A DNA stretch of 64,000 nucleotides from WLMZ01 sp043753895 (GTDB lineage Bacteria; Actinomycetota; Acidimicrobiia; Acidimicrobiales; Ilumatobacteraceae): positions 1 through 64,000 of the forward strand of contig JAYUWK010000146.1 in NCBI GenBank assembly GCA_043753895.1, in the 5' to 3' direction. Both the position numbers and the translations under genes were made by a program. The notes under the pieces are model-generated. The model saw only the letters and a program-made list of their open reading frames with translations. It was not told the origin of the DNA and made no database searches. Shown piece by piece: positions 26,028-35,525 of the stretch. The first letter of the stretch is position 1. Each line of letters begins with the position of its first letter.

Positions 26028-27248
26028 ATGATCGACTTCACATTCCCGCCAGAGGTGGAGGAGACCCGCATGAAGGTGCGCCAGTTCATGGACGAAGTGG
26101 TGCGCCCCCGATGGGACGCCACCGACCAGAACGACCGTGCCGAGGTTGTGAAGACCATCGCCAAGTTGCGCTACAAGGCCAAGCAAGAGTGGGGTCTCTG
26201 GCTGCCGCACATGCCCAAGGAATGGGGCGGGATGGCGCTGGGGCCAACGGCGATGGCAGCGGTGTCAGCCGAGGCAGCCAAGGTGGGTATCGGCCCATTC
26301 GTGCTCAACGCGCAGGCCCCTGACGAAGGCAACCAGCACACGCTCGAACACTGGGGTACCCACGAGCAGAAGGAGAAGTACCTCCGCCCGTTGTGCGAAG
26401 GCGCGACGCGCAGTTGCTTCGCGATGACCGAGCCCGAAGTGGCCGGTAGCGATCCCACACTCATCAAGACGTTCGCGTATCGCGACGGCGACGAGTGGAT
26501 CATCAACGGGCACAAGTGGTTCATCAGCGGTGCCCGGGGAGCGAAGTTCGCGTTGCTCGTGGCGCGCACCGAGGAAGACCCCGATATCCCGCAAGCGGCC
26601 AACAGTTGTTTCATCGTCGATCTCCCCAGTCCCGGGTGGACCATCGTGCGCGATGTGCAGACGATGAGTGGTGGTCACAACCACTGCGAGATCCTCATCG
26701 AGGATCTGCACGTGCCGGCCGCCAACATGCTCGGCGGCCAAGGCCAGGGGCACCTACTCGGCCAGTACCGGCTCGGGCCGGCCCGCCTTGCACATTGCAT
26801 GCGTTGGTTGGGCCAGGCTGAGATCGCGCTCGACATGATGGTGAAGCGGTCGATGGAGCGCTACAGCCACGGTTCGTACCTGGCCGAAAAGCAAGGCATC
26901 CAGTGGCTCATTGCTGACTCGACGATGGAGCTGTATCAGTGCAAGCTGATGGTTCTGCATGCCGCGTACAAGATCGAGAACAAGATGGACTTCACCAGCG
27001 AGGTGTCGATGGCGAAGCACTTCGTCGCGAACAGCCTGTGGCGCATCATCGACCGTGCGGTACAGGTGCATGGCGCACTCGGCTATTCCACCGATACGCC
27101 GCTTGCAGGCATGCTGCAGCAGGCCCGTTGGAGCCGGTTCGCCGATGGCGCCGACGAGATCCATCAGATGCGCATTGCTCAGCGCACCATCGCCGCCTGG
27201 AACGACAACGCCAGTACCAAGAAGGCCACCGGCGACCTGCCGTTGTAA
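26028..27248 (+). CDS. Acyl-CoA dehydrogenase
   Basis: A 406-aa FAD enzyme with the ACAD fold: N-terminal helical domain (MIDFTFPPEVEE), substrate/FAD motif CFAMTEPEVAGSD and C-terminal VQVHGALGYSTDTPL. It is close to the ACAD10/11-type branch by its WGLWLPHMPKEWGG segment. The start ATG 26028 has RBS GGAGG (26018-26022) 5 nt upstream; an in-frame GTG at 26001 is less likely. The chain-length or branched substrate is unknown. Convergent with a Baeyer-Villiger-type monooxygenase gene 4 bp away. Confidence 0.92.
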   Translation: MIDFTFPPEVEETRMKVRQFMDEVVRPRWDATDQNDRAEVVKTIAKLRYKAKQEWGLWLPHMPKEWGGMALGPTAMAAVSAEAAKVGIGPFVLNAQAPDEGNQHTLEHWGTHEQKEKYLRPLCEGATRSCFAMTEPEVAGSDPTLIKTFAYRDGDEWIINGHKWFISGARGAKFALLVARTEEDPDIPQAANSCFIVDLPSPGWTIVRDVQTMSGGHNHCEILIEDLHVPAANMLGGQGQGHLLGQYRLGPARLAHCMRWLGQAEIALDMMVKRSMERYSHGSYLAEKQGIQWLIADSTMELYQCKLMVLHAAYKIENKMDFTSEVSMAKHFVANSLWRIIDRAVQVHGALGYSTDTPLAGMLQQARWSRFADGADEIHQMRIAQRTIAAWNDNASTKKATGDLPL

Positions 27249-27252
27249 TTGA

Positions 27253-28767
27253 TCAGCGACTCGAAGCGCGCTGTGACGACTGGCGTGACGATGCAACTGA
27301 CCCTGCGCGGCTGAACTGCATGGCGCCATCATCGAGCGGCGACTTGCGAAACATCTTCTTGTCGCTGTTGTAGTTCTGCGGATTGATCCACGGTTCGTGG
27401 TCACCTTGGCGCGGCATCATGTGCATCGACCGCGCCATGTACCCAGCGGAGAATCCCTCGATCCATGGCCGCTCGGGCATGGACGTGTCCATTGGACGCA
27501 GCATCGGGGTGCACTGCACAGTGCCGGTGTCTCGCATGTGGTTCAGCAAGCGACAGACGTATTCGCAGGTGAGGTCTGCGCGCAGAGTCCACGACGCGTT
27601 GACATATCCGAACGACGACGCAAGGTTCGGAACGCTGGAGTACGCGAAGCCCTTGTAGGTCCACGTCTTGGAGAAATCCACCGGTTCGCCATCGACGACG
27701 AAGTCCATCTCGCCCAACGTGACCATTTGCAGGCCAGTGGCCGTCACGATGATGTCGGCATCGAGATGCTGCCCGGACTTCAGGTTGATGCCGGTCTCGG
27801 TGAAGCTGTCGATCTCATCGGTGACCACCGATGCCTTGCCGGAGCGGATCGCCTCGAACAGGTCGCCGTTGGGCACCAGGCAAAGACGCTGGTCCCACGG
27901 GTTGTAGCTCGGTGTGAAGTGCTTGGCCACGTCGTAGTCAGGGCCGAGTTCCTTGCCCACCATCTCGACGAGTCGCGCCTTCACCTCCGCAGGCTTGCTC
28001 CGGGTGCGCTTGTAGATCAGCTGCTGCAGCGCAACGTTCTTCGCTCGGGTCAGGTTGTACGCGGCCTTGTCGGGCAGCACTTTGCGCAGCGCGTTCGCCA
28101 CGGGATCGTGATCCGGTCGGGCCACCACGTAGGTGGGCGAACGTTGCAGCATCGTCACGTGGCCGGCGGTGTGCGCCATCGCCGGGATCAGTGTCATCGC
28201 AGTGGCCCCCGATCCGATGACCACGACGCGCTTCGCGCTGTAGTCGAGGTTCTCGGGCCACGCCTGAGGATGCACGATCTGGCCGCAGAAACGATCGGCG
28301 CCAGGGAACTCTGGGGCGTACCCACCTTTGTAGCTGTAGTAGCCCGAGCACATGAACAGGTATCCGCACGTGATCGTCACGCTGTCTTCGCTGTTCGTTC
28401 GGCGGGCGTGCACCGTCCAGCACGCGTCGTCGCTGGACCATTCGGCACTGCTCACCAGATGGCCGAAGCGGATGTGCTGGTCGATGCCGAACTCGGTGAC
28501 GGTCTCGCGCAGATACCGCATGATGGACGGCGCATCGGCGATGCTCTTGGCGTCGGTCCAGGGCTTGAAGCTGTAGCCGAGCGTGTGCATGTCGCTGTCT
28601 GATCGCACGCCGGGATAGCGGAACAGGTCCCACGTTCCGCCGATGTCGTCACGGCCTTCGAGAATGACGTAGCTGCGATCCGGGCACTCTGACTGCAGGT
28701 GATAACCCGCGCCGATGCCAGACAAGCCCGCACCCACCACCATCACATCGAAATGTTCGACCGTCAT
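27253..28767 (-). CDS. Flavin-containing Baeyer-Villiger-type monooxygenase
   Basis: A 504-aa class B flavin monooxygenase. The N-terminal FAD Rossmann motif is GAGLSGIGAGYHL, the Baeyer-Villiger fingerprint FxGxxxHxxxWP is met by FCGQIVHPQAWP, and the NADPH Rossmann motif is GSGATAMTLIP. It belongs near the EthA-like branch by its GGTWDLFRYPGVRSDSDMHT segment. It would oxygenate a ketone to an ester or lactone or S-oxidise. The start at ATG 28767 places the FAD motif about 11 residues in; ATGs at 28776 and 28785 are possible. Adjacent fatty/steroid-type acyl-CoA genes suggest cyclic ketone or lipid degradation. Confidence 0.9.
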   Translation of the reverse strand: MTVEHFDVMVVGAGLSGIGAGYHLQSECPDRSYVILEGRDDIGGTWDLFRYPGVRSDSDMHTLGYSFKPWTDAKSIADAPSIMRYLRETVTEFGIDQHIRFGHLVSSAEWSSDDACWTVHARRTNSEDSVTITCGYLFMCSGYYSYKGGYAPEFPGADRFCGQIVHPQAWPENLDYSAKRVVVIGSGATAMTLIPAMAHTAGHVTMLQRSPTYVVARPDHDPVANALRKVLPDKAAYNLTRAKNVALQQLIYKRTRSKPAEVKARLVEMVGKELGPDYDVAKHFTPSYNPWDQRLCLVPNGDLFEAIRSGKASVVTDEIDSFTETGINLKSGQHLDADIIVTATGLQMVTLGEMDFVVDGEPVDFSKTWTYKGFAYSSVPNLASSFGYVNASWTLRADLTCEYVCRLLNHMRDTGTVQCTPMLRPMDTSMPERPWIEGFSAGYMARSMHMMPRQGDHEPWINPQNYNSDKKMFRKSPLDDGAMQFSRAGSVASSRQSSQRASSR

Positions 28768-28973
28768 CTGCTGCATCCATCGCATCCATCGCGCATCGTG
28801 TTCGGCGCAACCTACGGACTCTACGTTCGGTACTGATCCGACCCTGAGTCTGAGGGCCAAAGCGCGAGCAAATGTGCCCCGAGAGAGGCGGCCTCAAATC
28901 CTTCGTGAATGCTCACCGCACCCAGACGGTGCGCTCAGCATTCACAGAGCGGGGGTCGGCCCGGTCGGCAGGG

Positions 28974-30605
28974 TCAGCGTTGGGCGGCGGTTTGCTTGGC
29001 CCAGCGGTAATCGGCCTTGCCGCTGGGGGAGCGCTCGATGTGGTCGACGAAGACGAATGCCTTCGGCAACTTATAGCGGGCGATATGACGGGCGGCCTCG
29101 GTGAGCAGATCGGCCTCGGTGACGGTGTATCCCTCTCGAATGCGTACGACAGCGACGACCTCGTTGCCCCAACGTTCGCTCGGGCGACCAGCGACCACGC
29201 AGTCGTACACGCCTTCGTGCGCTTTGAGCGCGGCCTCGACTTCCTCGGCGAAGATCTTCTCGCCCCCACTGTTGATGGTGACGCTGTCGCGCCCGTGCAG
29301 CTCGATGGTGCCATCGCGCCGTAGCTTCGCCCGGTCGCCTGGAACGGCGTAGCGCACACCGTTGACCACGGGGTAGGTGCGAGCAGTTTTCACAGGGTCG
29401 CCGAAGTAGCCGAGCGCAAGCCGCCCGCTCTTCGCAAGCCAGCCGAGTTCGTCCTCACCCGGGGCCAACTCTCGGTGGAGATCTCCCGCCAGCACGTGGT
29501 TGCCGGGGCTGATCGGGAAGGTACCGGTGGTGGCGCGGGTGCCGACAGATACCTGCGACAGTTGCCCTCCCGCTTCGGATGATCCGAGGCCGTCGACGAT
29601 CATCAGCGTGGGTAGGTGGCGGAGGAACTCCTCTTTCAGATTGGCGGACAACGCAGCGCCGCCGGACAACACCACCGTGAGGCTGCAGAGGTCGTACTGG
29701 TGTCGGTCCAACTCGTCGAGTAACGGTCGTGCGAAGGCATCACCGACGATGAGCAAGAAGTTGAGCTTCTCGCGCTCGATCAGACCCCACACATCGACAG
29801 GATCGAGACGGTCGGGGGACTCCTGCACGAACACGGTTCCGCCGGAGTTCCACGTGCGAAAGCTCATCCAGTGCCCGGCACCGTGCATGAACGGAGGAGC
29901 CAGGAGTGCACGTAGTCCGCCGACGGCCTCCTCGGCGAACTCGTCGAGCGTGGTTGCGGTCTTGGACCCGCCGAAGCATTCGACGATGGCATCGCCGCCA
30001 CGCCAGAGCACGCCCTTGGGCATGCCCGTGGTACCCCCGGTATAGAGGATGTACAGATCGTCGCCCGACGGCGCGACCGGGGGGCGCTCGGTCGACGACT
30101 GTGCCAGCGCGTCCTCGTACCACACGGCGCCGGGCAGCAGATCATGGCCCGATGCATCGGGTACCTGCAGGATGACGCGAAGCAACGGCATCTCGGGGAG
30201 CACCTCAGCCAAGGTGGGCGCGAACTGCGAGTGCACGACCACGGCCGATGCCCGCGAATCGCTGAGCAGGTAGCGAAGTTCCTCGGCCACATAGCGATAG
30301 TTCACGTTGAGGGGAGCAACGCGTGCTTTGAACGCACCGAGCATCGCTTCCAGGTATTCGTTTCCGTTGTGGAGGTAGATGGCAAGGTGATCCTGCCCGC
30401 TCTCTGAACCCAGCAGCGAGCTGCGCTCGGTATGGCACCCAAGTCCTTGCAAATGCAAGTAGTTGGCGAGGCGTCGTGTGCGCTCGGTGACATCGGCCCA
30501 TGTGAGCCGACGATCGCGAAAGACCAGACACAGTTCGTCGGGGCGAGTGGCGGCGATTGCTTCGTGAATGTCACCGACGCTGAAATCGACGTTGCTGGTT
30601 TCCAT
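28974..30605 (-). CDS. Acyl-CoA synthetase, FadD19-like
   Basis: A 543-aa ANL ligase. The P-loop is LYTGGTTGMPKGVLWR, later SSEAGGQ, INSGGEKIFAEEVE and C-terminal RSPSGKADYRWAK, closely resembling mycobacterial FadD19, which activates C-24 branched steroid side chains. The start ATG 30605 precedes a normal N-terminus (SVGDIHEAIAATRPDE). An Arg/His/Ser-rich stretch (LGCHTERSSLLGSESGQDH, ~58-76) sits where the family normally has a short loop and may be an insertion. The steroid or long-chain acid substrate is inferred from similarity only. Confidence 0.87.
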   Translation of the reverse strand: METSNVDFSVGDIHEAIAATRPDELCLVFRDRRLTWADVTERTRRLANYLHLQGLGCHTERSSLLGSESGQDHLAIYLHNGNEYLEAMLGAFKARVAPLNVNYRYVAEELRYLLSDSRASAVVVHSQFAPTLAEVLPEMPLLRVILQVPDASGHDLLPGAVWYEDALAQSSTERPPVAPSGDDLYILYTGGTTGMPKGVLWRGGDAIVECFGGSKTATTLDEFAEEAVGGLRALLAPPFMHGAGHWMSFRTWNSGGTVFVQESPDRLDPVDVWGLIEREKLNFLLIVGDAFARPLLDELDRHQYDLCSLTVVLSGGAALSANLKEEFLRHLPTLMIVDGLGSSEAGGQLSQVSVGTRATTGTFPISPGNHVLAGDLHRELAPGEDELGWLAKSGRLALGYFGDPVKTARTYPVVNGVRYAVPGDRAKLRRDGTIELHGRDSVTINSGGEKIFAEEVEAALKAHEGVYDCVVAGRPSERWGNEVVAVVRIREGYTVTEADLLTEAARHIARYKLPKAFVFVDHIERSPSGKADYRWAKQTAAQR

Positions 30606-30702
30606 GAGAGGGCAAGCTAGGGGCACGTCAGGCGATGCAACGAATTCACCGCTGAGCCGATTGCGGGTGTCATGGATGCCGACGCGGCATAGCGTTTCGG
30701 GC

Positions 30703-31677
30703 ATGATTGATGCGGCCGCAGATGTAACGTTTGGTGTGTTCATGCCCCAGGGCTGGAAGATGGAGTTGTCCTCCATCGACGGCGCAAAGGCGAAGTGGAA
30801 CAGGGCAGTCGACATTGCGTTGCTGGCCGAACAACTCGGGTACGACTCGATCTGGTTGTACGACCACTTCCATAACGTGCCCCGCCCAGCTCACGAGGCC
30901 GTCTTCGAGTGCTGGACCACCATCGCCGCGATCAGCCAGCGCACCAGTCGCATTCGTCTCGGCCAGATGGTCGGCTGCAACAGCTATCGCTCGCCGGCGC
31001 TGCTCGCCAAGATCACTTCCACCGTCGACGTCATCTCCGGTGGACGTTTGGACTGGGGCATCGGAGCTGGCTGGTACGAGCTCGAATACCGGGGCTACGG
31101 CTACGAGTTCCCAGCGCCGAAGGATCGCATCGGCATGCTGCGCGAAAGCGTCGAGATCGTCAAGTCGATGTGGTCGCAGCCCGAGACCACCTACGACGGC
31201 AAGTACTACAAACTCGTACGCGCCAACTGCGACCCCAAGCCACTGCAGCAACCGCATCCGCCGATCTGGATCGGTGGTGGGGGAGAGCAGCTCACGCTGC
31301 GGGTGGTCGCTCAGCATGCCGATGCCAGCAACTGGGGTGGAAAGCCCGAGGAATGGGCACGCAAGCGTGAGATCCTCAAGGGCCACTGTGCAGCCGTTGG
31401 CCGTGACGAAGACACCATCCGCAAGACGTGGTCGCCCGAGTTGTTCATGCGCGAAACAGAGGCTGAGATCGTGGCGGCAGGCAGCCAAAGTCTCAACGGA
31501 GAATCGTTCGAGTCATGGCGAGCCGGCAATCTCGTGGGTACCCCCGAACAGGTCAGCGAAAAGGTCGCTTCCTATGTTGCTCTCGGTTGCCGCGGATTCA
31601 TTCCGTGGTGCAGCGACTACCCCGAGACCACATCGATGGAGTTGTTCGCCAGTCAGGTAATGCCGAACTTCCGCTGA
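30703..31677 (+). CDS. LLM-class (luciferase-like) oxidoreductase, probably F420-dependent
   Basis: A 324-aa TIM-barrel protein of the bacterial luciferase-like superfamily. The N-terminus FGVFMPQGWKMEL, the LGYDSIWLYDHFH segment, SGGRLDWGIGAGWYELEY, and HPPIWIGGGGEQLTLR are the usual landmarks of actinobacterial F420-dependent LLM enzymes. FMN use cannot be excluded. The ATG at 30703 is ~15 codons before the first strand; the ~100-bp gap to the divergent synthetase is regulatory space. Substrate is unknown, with neighbours suggesting lipid or cyclic compound catabolism. Confidence 0.85.
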   Translation: MIDAAADVTFGVFMPQGWKMELSSIDGAKAKWNRAVDIALLAEQLGYDSIWLYDHFHNVPRPAHEAVFECWTTIAAISQRTSRIRLGQMVGCNSYRSPALLAKITSTVDVISGGRLDWGIGAGWYELEYRGYGYEFPAPKDRIGMLRESVEIVKSMWSQPETTYDGKYYKLVRANCDPKPLQQPHPPIWIGGGGEQLTLRVVAQHADASNWGGKPEEWARKREILKGHCAAVGRDEDTIRKTWSPELFMRETEAEIVAAGSQSLNGESFESWRAGNLVGTPEQVSEKVASYVALGCRGFIPWCSDYPETTSMELFASQVMPNFR

Positions 31678-31702
31678 ATCGGCCCACGCGGTGGGAGCGG
31701 GC

Positions 31703-32164
31703 CTAGACGTAGCTGCGGAAGATGATTTCGGCGACGCACGCGGGCTTGGGATTACCCTCGACCTCGAAGGTGAACTCCATCGTGCTCTGGATGCCGCCGG
31801 CGATGTCGTCGACCGCAAGCAGCTTCACGCCGAGGCGAAGGTTGCTGCCAACAGGAACTGGCGACATGAAGCGAATCTTGTTCGCGCCGTAGTTGACACC
31901 CATGGAGAAGCCACGGATCTGCACCACCTGTGGGTACAGCACCGGGCCGAGCGAGAGGGTGAGGTAGCCGTGGGCAATGGGACCTCCGAACGGGCTCTCT
32001 TTCTTCGCGCGCTCGACGTCGATGTGGATCCACTGGTGATCGCCGGTGGCGTCGGCGAACAGGTTCACGCGTTCTTGCGTGACCTCGAAGTAGGGGCTGT
32101 AACCAAGGTGTTCGCCGATGAGCGCCTTGATGCCGTCGATGCCGTCGATCACTCGTACTGTCAT
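31703..32164 (-). CDS. MaoC-family (R)-specific enoyl-CoA hydratase
   Basis: A 153-aa hotdog-fold hydratase. The hydratase-2 motif is FADATGDHQWIHID, with catalytic Asp/His, and the helix motif GGPIAHGYLTLSL follows. It hydrates trans-2-enoyl-CoA to (R)-3-hydroxyacyl-CoA. Full single-domain length. It is convergent with the LLM oxidoreductase gene (25-bp gap holding a short CCCAC-GCG-GTGGG hairpin) and divergent from the acyl-CoA synthetase at 32246. Confidence 0.88.
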   Translation of the reverse strand: MTVRVIDGIDGIKALIGEHLGYSPYFEVTQERVNLFADATGDHQWIHIDVERAKKESPFGGPIAHGYLTLSLGPVLYPQVVQIRGFSMGVNYGANKIRFMSPVPVGSNLRLGVKLLAVDDIAGGIQSTMEFTFEVEGNPKPACVAEIIFRSYV

Positions 32165-32245
32165 ACCCGTGAGTGTTGCAGGTGAACACGTGCCGCTCGC
32201 AAACGAGCGTCACGGTCGGGTCGGGTCGGACAGTACTGTGCACTC

Positions 32246-33916
32246 ATGAGCCTCTCCCTGTTCGGTCGTGTCCGCACGCTGCTCGATATCCCGGTGGTGC
32301 TGGTCGGGATGGCTCGGGATGCGAGTGGCCTTGCGGTCCATGCTATGAACGGACGTATGCCCGACTTCCTCACCGTGTACGCGCAGATCCAGCCAGACAA
32401 GGCGGCCGTTATCGACGATCGTGCCGGCGGCCAGGTCACCACGCTCACCTACGCCGAACTCAACGAGCAGGCCAACCGTTTGGCGAATGTGCTCGTCTCC
32501 TTCGGCGCTCAACCCCCCGAGACCAAGGTCGTGTGGTGTGGTCAGAATTCCATTGGTCTCGTGACGATGATCAACGCGGCGCGAAAACTCGGCGTGACTG
32601 CGGTGCCGTTGAACTACCGGCTTTCCGACGAGGAAGCTGCCTATGTCACCGATCACTGCGACGCCACCATCGTCTACGTCGACGCAGAGTTCGCCGGCAC
32701 GTTCGAACGCATCCGCGAGTCCATCCCGCAGGTGCAGCACATTCTTGTTTTCGACGGTGCTGCGCCGGTGGGAATGCAGAGTGCCGATACGTTGATGGCT
32801 GCGGCGAGCGTCGAGGAACCGCAGATCCCTGCGGCCACCGAGGCCGGCGCCACGATGATCTACACCAGTGGCACCACCGGCAAGCCCAAGGGCGCCCTTC
32901 GTCGTGGGGGCGGTAACGCCGAGCAGTCTGCTGCGATGGTTGCCATTGTCGGCTACGGAAGTGACGACGTGTACCTGCCCACCGGCCCGTTGTATCACTC
33001 GGGTCCCGGCGGCTTCATGGGCATGGCCCAGGCACTGGGTCAGACCGTGGTGCTACAGCGCAAATTCTCTCCCGAGGATTGGCTGCGCATCGTCTCGACG
33101 CACGGAGTCAGCTCGACATTCAGCGCGCCGACGCCGATTCGCATGATCTGTTCGCTGCCGGTGGACGTGAAGCAAAAGTACGACACGTCGTCGATGAAGC
33201 GCATGATCGCCAACGCCGCGCCGTGGAGTTTTGCGCTCAAGCAGATGTACCTCGCCGACTTCCCGGGTGATTCGCTGTGGGAGGTGTACGGCAGCACTGA
33301 ACTGGGAGTCAACTGCATCCTGCGCCCCGAGGACCAGTTGCGTAAGCCTGGTTCATGTGGGCGACCCTCGCCGATGGTCGAGGTGAAGTTGTTCGACGAC
33401 GACGGCAACGAGGTCACGGGGGTCGGGCCGCACCATGCTGGCGAGTTGTTCGTGAAGAGCCCCAGCGTGTTCGCCGACTACTACAAGCAGCACGACAAGT
33501 ACGAAGCTGATCAGAAGCACGGATTTCAGACCGTTGGCGACATCGCGTACCGAGACGACGAAGGCTTCATCTATATCTGCGACCGCAAGAAAGACATGAT
33601 CATCTCCGGCGGCATGAACATCTACCCGGCCGAGATCGAGGCGGCGCTCGAGGCACACCCCGATATCTACGAGGCTGCGGTCTTCGGCATCCCCAGCGAC
33701 GAATGGGGCGAGACCGTCCACGCCGTGGTGGTGGCCCGCGAGGGCTCGGGGCTCGACGAAGCGCAGGTAAGCGCATATGCGCGCGAGCATCTGGCGAGCT
33801 ACAAAGTTCCCCGCTCGCTGTCGTTCACCGATGAGCTGCCCAAGACCGGCAGCGGCAAGCTGCTGAAGCGCGAGCTCCGTGCGCCATTCTGGGCCGGGCG
33901 CGACAGTCAGGTATAG
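32246..33916 (+). CDS. Acyl-CoA synthetase (FadD family)
   Basis: A 556-aa ANL ligase. The P-loop is IYTSGTTGKPKGALRR; EVYGSTELGVN, VGDIAYRDDEGFIYICDRK and the C-terminal PKTGSGKLLKRELR motif with catalytic Lys follow. The N-terminus (SLFGRVRTLLDIPVVLVG) is a short hydrophobic/basic leader before the AMP-binding domain, possibly membrane associating. The fatty or aromatic acid substrate is unknown. RBS is weak. It runs in the same direction as era, 67 bp upstream of it. Confidence 0.88.
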   Translation: MSLSLFGRVRTLLDIPVVLVGMARDASGLAVHAMNGRMPDFLTVYAQIQPDKAAVIDDRAGGQVTTLTYAELNEQANRLANVLVSFGAQPPETKVVWCGQNSIGLVTMINAARKLGVTAVPLNYRLSDEEAAYVTDHCDATIVYVDAEFAGTFERIRESIPQVQHILVFDGAAPVGMQSADTLMAAASVEEPQIPAATEAGATMIYTSGTTGKPKGALRRGGGNAEQSAAMVAIVGYGSDDVYLPTGPLYHSGPGGFMGMAQALGQTVVLQRKFSPEDWLRIVSTHGVSSTFSAPTPIRMICSLPVDVKQKYDTSSMKRMIANAAPWSFALKQMYLADFPGDSLWEVYGSTELGVNCILRPEDQLRKPGSCGRPSPMVEVKLFDDDGNEVTGVGPHHAGELFVKSPSVFADYYKQHDKYEADQKHGFQTVGDIAYRDDEGFIYICDRKKDMIISGGMNIYPAEIEAALEAHPDIYEAAVFGIPSDEWGETVHAVVVAREGSGLDEAQVSAYAREHLASYKVPRSLSFTDELPKTGSGKLLKRELRAPFWAGRDSQV

Positions 33917-33983
33917 GTGCCGCAGCCTTCCCGATGTCCGCCCAAACCGAAGCATCGGTGGGCGCCGGTAACCTGCAGGTCAC

Positions 33984-34823
33984 ATGAAATCTGGCTTCAT
34001 CACCTTCGTCGGCCGCCCCAATGTGGGTAAGAGCACATTGCTCAATGCAGTGTGCGGACAGAAGGTGAGCATCGTCAGTGACAAGCCCCAGACCACGCGC
34101 ACGCGTATTCGCGGCATCCTCAATCGCCCCGATGCACAGCTGGTGTTCGTCGATACTCCCGGGCTGCACAAGCCGGTGACCGCGCTCGGCAAGCGTGTCA
34201 ACGCTACTGCGCTCGAGTCAGCCGAGGATGTCGATGTGGTGTGTCTCGTGATAGATGCAACGATGCCGTTCGGCAAGGGTGACGAATGGGTTGCGAGCCG
34301 TATTGATGCCAAGAAGGCGATCATCATCGTCAACAAGGTCGATGCCGCTTCGAAGCAGGCCGTGCTGAAACAGCTCGTTCGCGCCAGCGGTCTCGACGCC
34401 TCGGCGTACTTTCCCGTATCGGCGCTCACCGGCGAAGGCGTGCCCGAGCTCATCGATCACTTGGTCACCCTGCTACCCGAGGGGCCGATGTACTACCCCA
34501 TCGAGACCGCCAGCGATGTGGAGGAAGCCACGTGGATCGCAGAGTTGGTGCGCGAGCAGTTGCTCGCCATCTTCGAGGACGAGCTGCCCTATTCCATCGC
34601 AACCCGGGTCACCGAATGGGAGGGCAAGCGTGTTCGTTGCGAGATCATCGTCGAGCGTGAGAGCCAGAAGGGAATGGTCATCGGTAAGCACGGCGCTGTG
34701 CTCAAAGAAGTCGGCGTTCGAGCACGCGCGCAGTTGCCCCCCGATACCTATCTGGAGCTATTCGTGAAAGTCGACAAGGACTGGCAGCGTCGCCCAGCCC
34801 GAGTCGAGCGCCTGGGCTACTGA
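33984..34823 (+). CDS. era: GTPase Era (30S subunit assembly)
   Basis: A 279-aa Era. The G1 P-loop is GRPNVGKS (10-17), G2 region PQTTRTRI, G3 DTPGL, G4 NKVD, followed by the C-terminal KH domain with GMVIGKHGAVLKEVG. It binds the 3' end of 16S rRNA and functions in 30S maturation, in the same process as YbeY encoded at 13 kb. In many actinobacteria era directly follows ybeY-corC and precedes recO; here the three are dispersed. Confidence 0.96.
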   Translation: MKSGFITFVGRPNVGKSTLLNAVCGQKVSIVSDKPQTTRTRIRGILNRPDAQLVFVDTPGLHKPVTALGKRVNATALESAEDVDVVCLVIDATMPFGKGDEWVASRIDAKKAIIIVNKVDAASKQAVLKQLVRASGLDASAYFPVSALTGEGVPELIDHLVTLLPEGPMYYPIETASDVEEATWIAELVREQLLAIFEDELPYSIATRVTEWEGKRVRCEIIVERESQKGMVIGKHGAVLKEVGVRARAQLPPDTYLELFVKVDKDWQRRPARVERLGY

Positions 34824-34844
34824 ATCGGGCCCGACTCGCGGGGC

Positions 34845-35525
34845 TCAGGGTGCCGAGGTGGTGGCCGTTGGTGGAGCCGTCGGCAGTGTGTTGGCCGCGC
34901 TCGCGCCGCTGAGTAGTTGTTCGTAGTCGGCGCTCACCAACAGCTGGCCCGGCTGGGTGAGATCGCCACCGCCGCGTAGCACCGAGATGGGGAGACCGTT
35001 CTGTGTGAAGGTGACCTGGCCGACACCGCGTTGATTCGTGAGCGTCAACACGATCTGAGCAAGTGCCAGGCGTTGGTCCTGGGGAGCCATGTCCTTGAAG
35101 AACGTCGGTGGCAGGTCGACGGTGACGACTCCGCCCGTCAGCGTGATGCCGCTCGAAACACCATTTGGTATTGCCGTTCGCAGCCCCAAACCGAACTCGC
35201 GCGGCGGGCCTGCCTCGAGCACTGCCATGGTCTGCGCGGTCGACACCGGACGTGGCAGGTATTGGCTCACACTCACCACCTGTGTTCCGGCAACGAAGTA
35301 CAACGACACCGGTTCGGTGGCGATGGTGGTGGCCGGCTCCGCCAACGTGGTGGTGCTTTCCATGGCGATCGTCGTGCTGGTCGTCGTGCTGGTCGTGGTC
35401 TCAGACAGCCCGAAGGGAATGTTGGCTCTGTCGATGGTGGTGAACTTGCTCGAACTGGGAACTCCGCACCCAACGGCAAACACGGCCACAGCAACACAGC
35501 AAGTGAGAAGGACGACTCGTCTCAT
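34845..35525 (-). CDS. LpqB-like lipoprotein with GerMN domain
   Basis: A 226-aa secreted lipoprotein. The signal peptide MRRVVLLTCCVAVAVFAVGC ends with a lipobox cysteine (VFAVGC). A Thr-rich linker (~45-70) leads to a GerMN domain (~75-190; VSLYFVAGTQVVSV and TVDLPPTFF). GerMN occurs in LpqB, the lipoprotein of the MtrAB-LpqB system, though LpqB is much longer (~580 aa) with a beta-propeller, so this is a minimal version. The ATG overlaps the sensor kinase stop by 4 bp (ATGA), implying coupled translation and a role as the kinase's envelope partner. Confidence 0.82.
   Translation of the reverse strand: MRRVVLLTCCVAVAVFAVGCGVPSSSKFTTIDRANIPFGLSETTTSTTTSTTIAMESTTTLAEPATTIATEPVSLYFVAGTQVVSVSQYLPRPVSTAQTMAVLEAGPPREFGLGLRTAIPNGVSSGITLTGGVVTVDLPPTFFKDMAPQDQRLALAQIVLTLTNQRGVGQVTFTQNGLPISVLRGGGDLTQPGQLLVSADYEQLLSGASAANTLPTAPPTATTSAP

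Noticed and set aside
27397..28602. 401-codon plus-strand frame
   Set aside because: Antisense of the Baeyer-Villiger monooxygenase, whose motifs are clear.
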